A DNA stretch of 64,000 bases, from the NCBI GenBank assembly GCA_028023455.1, contig JAQFVV010006312.1, positions 2,337,898 to 2,401,897 of the forward strand, read 5' to 3'. Source of the DNA: Epiperipatus broadwayi. Its lineage: Eukaryota > Onychophora > Udeonychophora > Euonychophora > Peripatidae. Of this stretch, positions 58,950 to 64,000 are shown piece by piece. The notes beneath the pieces were generated by a model, which was not told the DNA's origin, searched no databases, and saw nothing but the letters and a program-made list of their open reading frames with translations. Each line of letters begins with the position of its first letter. Positions within the stretch are counted from its first letter, which is position 1. The position numbers and the translations under genes were made by a program.

Positions 58950-59384
58950 ATAACTTATATAGTAATAACATTGTTTATAGAGATTGAATATTTTCAAGCA
59001 TGCTTGATTGTGTACTTGATTTTTTGATTAATTTTGGATTTATTAGTTTTTAATAATGTTTTTTCCCTAAGAAGAATTTTATCAGACTTTTAGAGTTTGA
59101 ATAGTGAAATGAGACATTCCTTGCTTGTGTATTATACATTTTACCTATTTTATTCCACACCTCCATCTGTGTCAGCTTTGAACTCCCTGAGTACATGCAT
59201 GTAAGCACAAGCATAGTTATATATGTATTAGCACACACATATATATGCAAGTAAAAGACTGGTAATATCATCTGTTATACATATATTACAGTTTACTCTG
59301 TATTTAAAATTGAAATCTTTAAAAATTATGGATTCATTTATTAAAAAGAAGTCAATTTATTAGTTTTAAGTGTCAGATTTTAAG

Positions 59385-61010
59385 CGCCATATTGAATTTT
59401 TTTAAAAACTGACCTGAGACACAATTTTCACACTAACTTCAGTTTTAATTATGTTAGAGCAAAAAAAATTTGCATTAATAGAAACTAGAAAAACTAAGAA
59501 AAACAATAAGTCTAAGATAAATAGTGATAACCATTTAAAAAGTAAGAAAAAAAGAAATTTCAGCATCCAACATAATTATTACTTTATTGTTTGTTCATAA
59601 TTTCTAATTCATCATTAACTCAGTTTAAATTACATATTCAATGATAACTTTTTTGTATTCCTCACAAAATTATATTTCAAACCATATAAAATATGTCTTA
59701 CCTGAGATAAAACAAATCATTTCCAGAAGATAGATATGCATTTGTCATCATAACAATTGGATTACTGTTTATCTAAAACTAGAAATTGTAGGCTATTGTC
59801 TGTATCACTGATAAAATTAGTTTCATCTCTTCATTTTATATTTTTTTTGTACGTCAGTGATATTTATATTCTTTATGCACACCAGTGATGTTTATATTTT
59901 TTATGCACACCAGTGATGCTATCTTTTTATATTTATTATATCACATAGATATAATTTATTTGCATATAGTCCATTTGTTAGCTATAGACTTGAAAATAAT
60001 ATGATAAAATATATGGCAAAACTAGTGACTCCACAGATGAATATTAAGGCATAGGCAAGAATCAGAATTTGATTTTTTGCTTGCATATGCAATCTTTCTG
60101 TACATTTGAATATTAGTTTTGCAAATCATTATTTGTTATACAACACACAAGAGTAAACACAAACACACCATATAAACATAATAATAATAAATAATAAATT
60201 ATTAAATCTTTTGAGAATCATTTTTATAAAATAAGTTTATTTTTATAGAATAAGTGGATTATATTGGAACAAACAAAATTATTGTATATATGAATTCATA
60301 TGGGCATAAATAAATATAAAATTTATATACACACACCAATACAAACCCAATAAATCATTTTTCAAATAATAAATTATTAAACCTTTTGAGAATCATTATT
60401 TTTATAAAATAAGTTTATTTTTATAAAATAAATGGATTAGAACTCAAAATTATTGTACATATAAATTCATATGAACATAAATAAATATAGAATTTATATA
60501 GACACACACCACTACAAACTCAAATTAATAAAAATTAAATCATTTTTTCACATAATTAAAAAAAATTAAAATATTATTCAAAAAATTAAAAATTAAATTG
60601 TATACTTATGAGTCTGACATTCTGCTTACATTTAGACTCCATTGACGGCCTTATTTGTGAATCAGAGTATTTTTATTCTGATAAAAGCGTATTTTTAGGC
60701 GATAAGTGTTTTCTGTCTTTATCATTTTGTGGAAATTACAAAATTGATCAAAAAAAATAAAATAAAAAATTAAATGCACTGGTTACGAAAAAAAATAATA
60801 AAAAAAATCCAATTTTCATCAGATTTTTTTTTTTAAAAGACAGCCTTACAAAGCTACATGAAAAATATATAAAATGCCCATATTTCTGTTGACATCATGC
60901 TTATAGTTTTTACATCATTAAAAAGAGAAAACAACATTTCAAACAATCAAATAAGATATGCAAATTACCCACTTAATGATCTGAAGCAGTTACATTAAGA
61001 ATCATATATA
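59385..61010 (-). repeat. dispersed repeat R1, minus copy, about 1.6 kb
   Basis: Inverse of 38330-39985, about 20 kb away. It carries an additional internal duplication of roughly 180 bases (60180-60360 and 60360-60540, both with ATGATTCTCAAAAG and AATAAACTTATTTTATA in the minus direction). It lacks about 118 bases relative to the plus copy at the site of the exon-like segment. Confidence 0.8.
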
Positions 61011-63145
61011 TGTGTATGAAATCCACAAAGTACCAAGTTACATGTATAACAGAATGTTATTGAAAAGATCTTAAATTCTAAATTTAAATTAAAATGTAGT
61101 AAATAAAAATCATACTACCACTCACCTGTTTAAAATAGTGTGCAGACTCAGTTTCTAAATCTATACTTTTACAATAATATTTTTAAAAATGTAATTTAGT
61201 AAATAACAAAATGCACTGAAGCAGCACTATTACAAAACCTTAGGAAATTGATGTGGCTAAGTCAAATTAAAATAATTGAATTAAAATTTTAAACAATAGT
61301 TAAGTCAATTTTACAAATTAAAAATGAAATAATAAACAAGTATTAGTGGATTCATCCACTGGGAATCCATCTTGTGACAAAAATAATATAGGATTTCAAA
61401 ATTTGCATAAATACTCTTTATTTTGACACTCAAAAGCCTACTCTGTAAATTATATATGTGTTGCCACCAAAATCCATGCCTGATTAAATTTTAATATACC
61501 ATTGATTTACCATTTTTCTTGCAGAAGAGCAATTATCTCAAACCCTATCCTAAATCCTGCAGTGGCATGTAACCATTATCATCAAGATGAAAAGTTTCCA
61601 ACCACAGCTTGCTGTTGAAAGAAGACACTATCACCAAACAACTTGTTCAGAAAAGAGTGCCTCTATGCCTATCTTCAAGTGCCCCAAATACAAGCTGCAG
61701 GAGAAAATTAGTAATATTCTTCAAAACCGCAGAGCAGTCTAAATTTAATCTTAAATATGTAACTTTTAATATTAAGCTAGCTTATGTAAATTAATGAAAA
61801 TTCACACTTAATTATTAATTTCTCTTTAAACTAAATCATTTCTAAAATAAATTGTACAATCATGCCTGAATTTTGAATAATGTAATTTTATTTCTTTAAT
61901 AACTGTGCTCAGTTATTATTTAAATTTCTTTATGAACTGTGGTCATACCTACATTTATTGTTATAATTATTTTATTTTCATTTATTTTAATATCTATGTT
62001 ATGGTATGGCAATATTTTGAGGCAGCAAATATTTTATTTTAGTAAACTTTTAAAGAGAGATCATTATTAAGCTCTCCATTGTAATATTTAAGAATGCTAC
62101 TTAGTAGAGTTAATCACTATTTTGGAATCTTATACTAGTAGATAACAACGGATCGATACACACTCATTGTTATCATTCTTTTATATAAATTATAGTTCAT
62201 TAAAGTTTGTATGATAAGTTATTTAACTTATGATTTATCTGTTAGTTAGAAATAAGTTGCTAACTAAAGATGATATTAGGAGAATATTATTAATGTTGTT
62301 AAGGTGGTTAAATATACGTTTTCCTCCCTAATTTTATTGTGAATATATATCTACAGATTCAGGGTATTAACTAGAGTCATAATTTAGTTAGTCCGTTTTA
62401 CTTAGCATGATTATTATGCTAGTGGAGAAACTGGATTAAGTTAGTTTAGCAGATAGAAACTATCTGTTTAGATACAGTTAATTATTATATATACATATAT
62501 GTATTTATCTATGTGTTGTGGGTTCTTATGAAACACCAATTAGTGCATTAATGGCTTGCTATGTCTTTCAGATGGGTTGGTGGTGATAGCCACTTCCATC
62601 CACACAGTTTGGGTATGGCTACCTTTAGAACTGGAACATGAGAGTTCAGACCATGTTTAAAGCCTATCCAATTTTCCTGAACTAAATATTTTTTTATTAT
62701 ATTAGCAAGTTGTTCGGACTTAGAGCACCAAGCATTTGATGCTGAAGTTATGAACAATTACTCACTCACACTGTGACCTTATTTCTTAGTTTTGTTTTGC
62801 ACCATAGTCTATAGATGCAGCTCTAAAAGTAATCAGTTCTTTTCCTCCTTATAATTAACGTTTCAGCATTATTCTGAAACCATAATCCTGGTTACCAGGT
62901 TGAATCTGTATATTGAGCTTATTAAATTGCTCACCTGTTAATATATTTAGGATAGCTGTCTTAACCTATATATAGCAGTTACCAAAGGCTAGGTCATTAA
63001 CTTATATCTTTAGCAAACCAAGCAAAGAATAGTTTGGTATATTAGAATATAATAGACATGATTTATTGACCGCACAACACATATAAATCCATTTAAAATG
63101 TTCAAGATGAGAACACTATTAATCATCTATGTAACACTTGTATGC
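61011..63145. other. unassigned sequence
   Basis: A 61-codon frame at 61609-61794 and a 69-codon minus-strand frame at 62548-62757 lie in slightly less AT-rich patches. Neither matches a family I recognise. The region 62300-63660 differs in texture from the AT-rich spacers and could be part of an LTR or other element extending beyond the window. Confidence 0.35.
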
Positions 63146-63241
63146 ATGCGTTAATTATATATATATATATATATATATTGCACTAGATCACTAATGCGTT
63201 AATTATATATATATATATATATATATTGCACTAGATCACTA
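63146..63241. repeat. perfect two-copy tandem repeat, 48-bp unit
   Basis: The unit starts ATGCGTTAATTATA, runs through (TA)n and ends TTGCACTAGATCACTA. Both copies have the same TA length, so the duplication is very recent or the region is an assembly duplicate. Confidence 0.93.
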
Positions 63242-64000
63242 ATGTCATTTTATTTTGTTGCATTATTTAGATTGATTTAATAAATCTATTTTAAATTATA
63301 AATTGTATCACGTTTGTTTACTCGCAGTCCAACTCCGAGTTATCTAAATTCTTTAATGATTTTATATGTATAATATGCATTATGTTAGTTAATTAAATTA
63401 GCGTGTAAGTATTCTATTAAAGGCTTAGTTAATCTGCTAATTCCCTGAGTCTTATGTTTCTACCTGTTTGGGGTCAGCTTGCTGAAGAAATTGAGACCGA
63501 GTATAATCTCAGAAATGTCATTCATAAGGTGTTAAATCACGGAGTATTGGTAAATGGGTTGAAGTTTGGTCCCATTCGAGGTCTTACCACCTCATCTCGA
63601 TCAGCTTTGGTGTACTTTACATGGACTTTGGATTTTGTTACGTGAATGTACAAATCTGACCGTTACAACAGTTTGCAAATTTTATATTAAACACTATTTA
63701 AACAAAAATAAAGTACTGTTTATAAATAATGTATCTAGCTAATCTATCTAAAAGAGATAAAACTAAAAAAAAAATAATCAAATAATGCCTATTTTTCCAG
63801 TGCGTGGAATTCCCATATGATAAGGTATTTAAAGTAGGTTTTATTTTAGCATCGTAAAATAGCCATTCCAAAAAATAACTAGTCCGTTTCAGAACAAACG
63901 CTGTCAACATTTCTTTATAGAGAAACAATGAAATAAAATGCCATACTTACTAAGCTTACAAATTGTTGGATGAAGAGGTCTGTTTCTCCATCCTTGTTTA
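63242..64000. other. unassigned sequence to window end
   Basis: A 63-codon frame at 63454-63645 (starting MFLPVWGQLAEEIETEYN) lies in a less AT-rich patch. It matches nothing I know and may be part of an uncharacterised element or an exon. I give it no name. Confidence 0.3.

Noticed and set aside
61609-61794. Small Cys-containing ORF as a possible secreted peptide
   Set aside because: There is no signal peptide, no conserved Cys spacing and no supporting context.

Overview
This window is strongly AT-rich eukaryotic intergenic or intronic DNA from an animal, most likely an invertebrate. The evidence for that is the combination of RTE-type and tick/crustacean-style non-LTR retrotransposons, several Penelope-like elements (PLEs), a ZBED-type hAT relic, tRNA-derived SINEs, an LTR element primed by tRNA-Lys, and long trinucleotide and dinucleotide microsatellites. 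I cannot name the species. I found no convincing complete host protein-coding gene, no rRNA or functional tRNA gene and no CRISPR array. Almost everything recognisable is a transposable element or a repeat, and most copies are broken.

Layout. 1-3250: AT-rich spacer with one tRNA-like SINE remnant. 3257-6217: an RTE-clade LINE with endonuclease and reverse transcriptase (RT), broken by stops and frameshifts. 7093-7195: a tRNA-derived SINE (family S1). 8240-9200: a decayed Jockey-like LINE. 10559-11880: a 5'-truncated minus-strand LINE with only a few stops. 11940-13377: two large microsatellite blocks flanked by a direct repeat pair. 14395-15505: a less AT-rich block of unknown origin. 15592-23560: three members of one foldback/MITE family, a second S1 SINE and a PLE relic.

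23721-30981 holds the best-preserved element, a young non-autonomous LTR retrotransposon. Its 2.2-2.4 kb LTRs carry three tandem arrays. A tRNA-Lys primer-binding site follows the 5' LTR and sits in a decaying four-unit tandem repeat. The interior encodes one long charged coiled-coil protein and an in-frame basic tail, but no protease, RT or RNase H.

31574-31765 is a GA-rich microsatellite. 32690-34330 is a hAT (ZBED5-like) transposase relic. 36456-37060 is a GIY-YIG fragment embedded in a TTA microsatellite. 37140-37800 is a non-LTR RT relic interrupted by a CA/TA microsatellite. 38330-39985 is one copy of a roughly 1.6 kb dispersed repeat whose inverted partner lies at 59385-61010; only the first copy contains an exon-like segment. 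43191-47170 holds several copies of one inverted-repeat family, including a palindromic composite flanked by a 15-bp direct repeat. 47250-51330 is a tandem PLE arrangement with a nested SINE-derived foldback. 51435-52240 is a minus-strand LINE 3' part. 53461-53704, 57849-58107 and 58749-58949 are inverted repeats, the last with perfect 88-bp arms. 55020-56350 holds head-to-head PLE relics, one split by an S1 SINE with a perfect 15-bp target duplication.

The elements form a layered record: old PLE and LINE relics, SINEs and foldbacks nested in them, and one recent LTR insertion. The most unusual items are the LTR element with its tandem primer-site repeat, the exon-like indel between the two 1.6 kb inverted copies, the 15-bp-flanked palindromic composite, and the perfect 88-bp hairpin.
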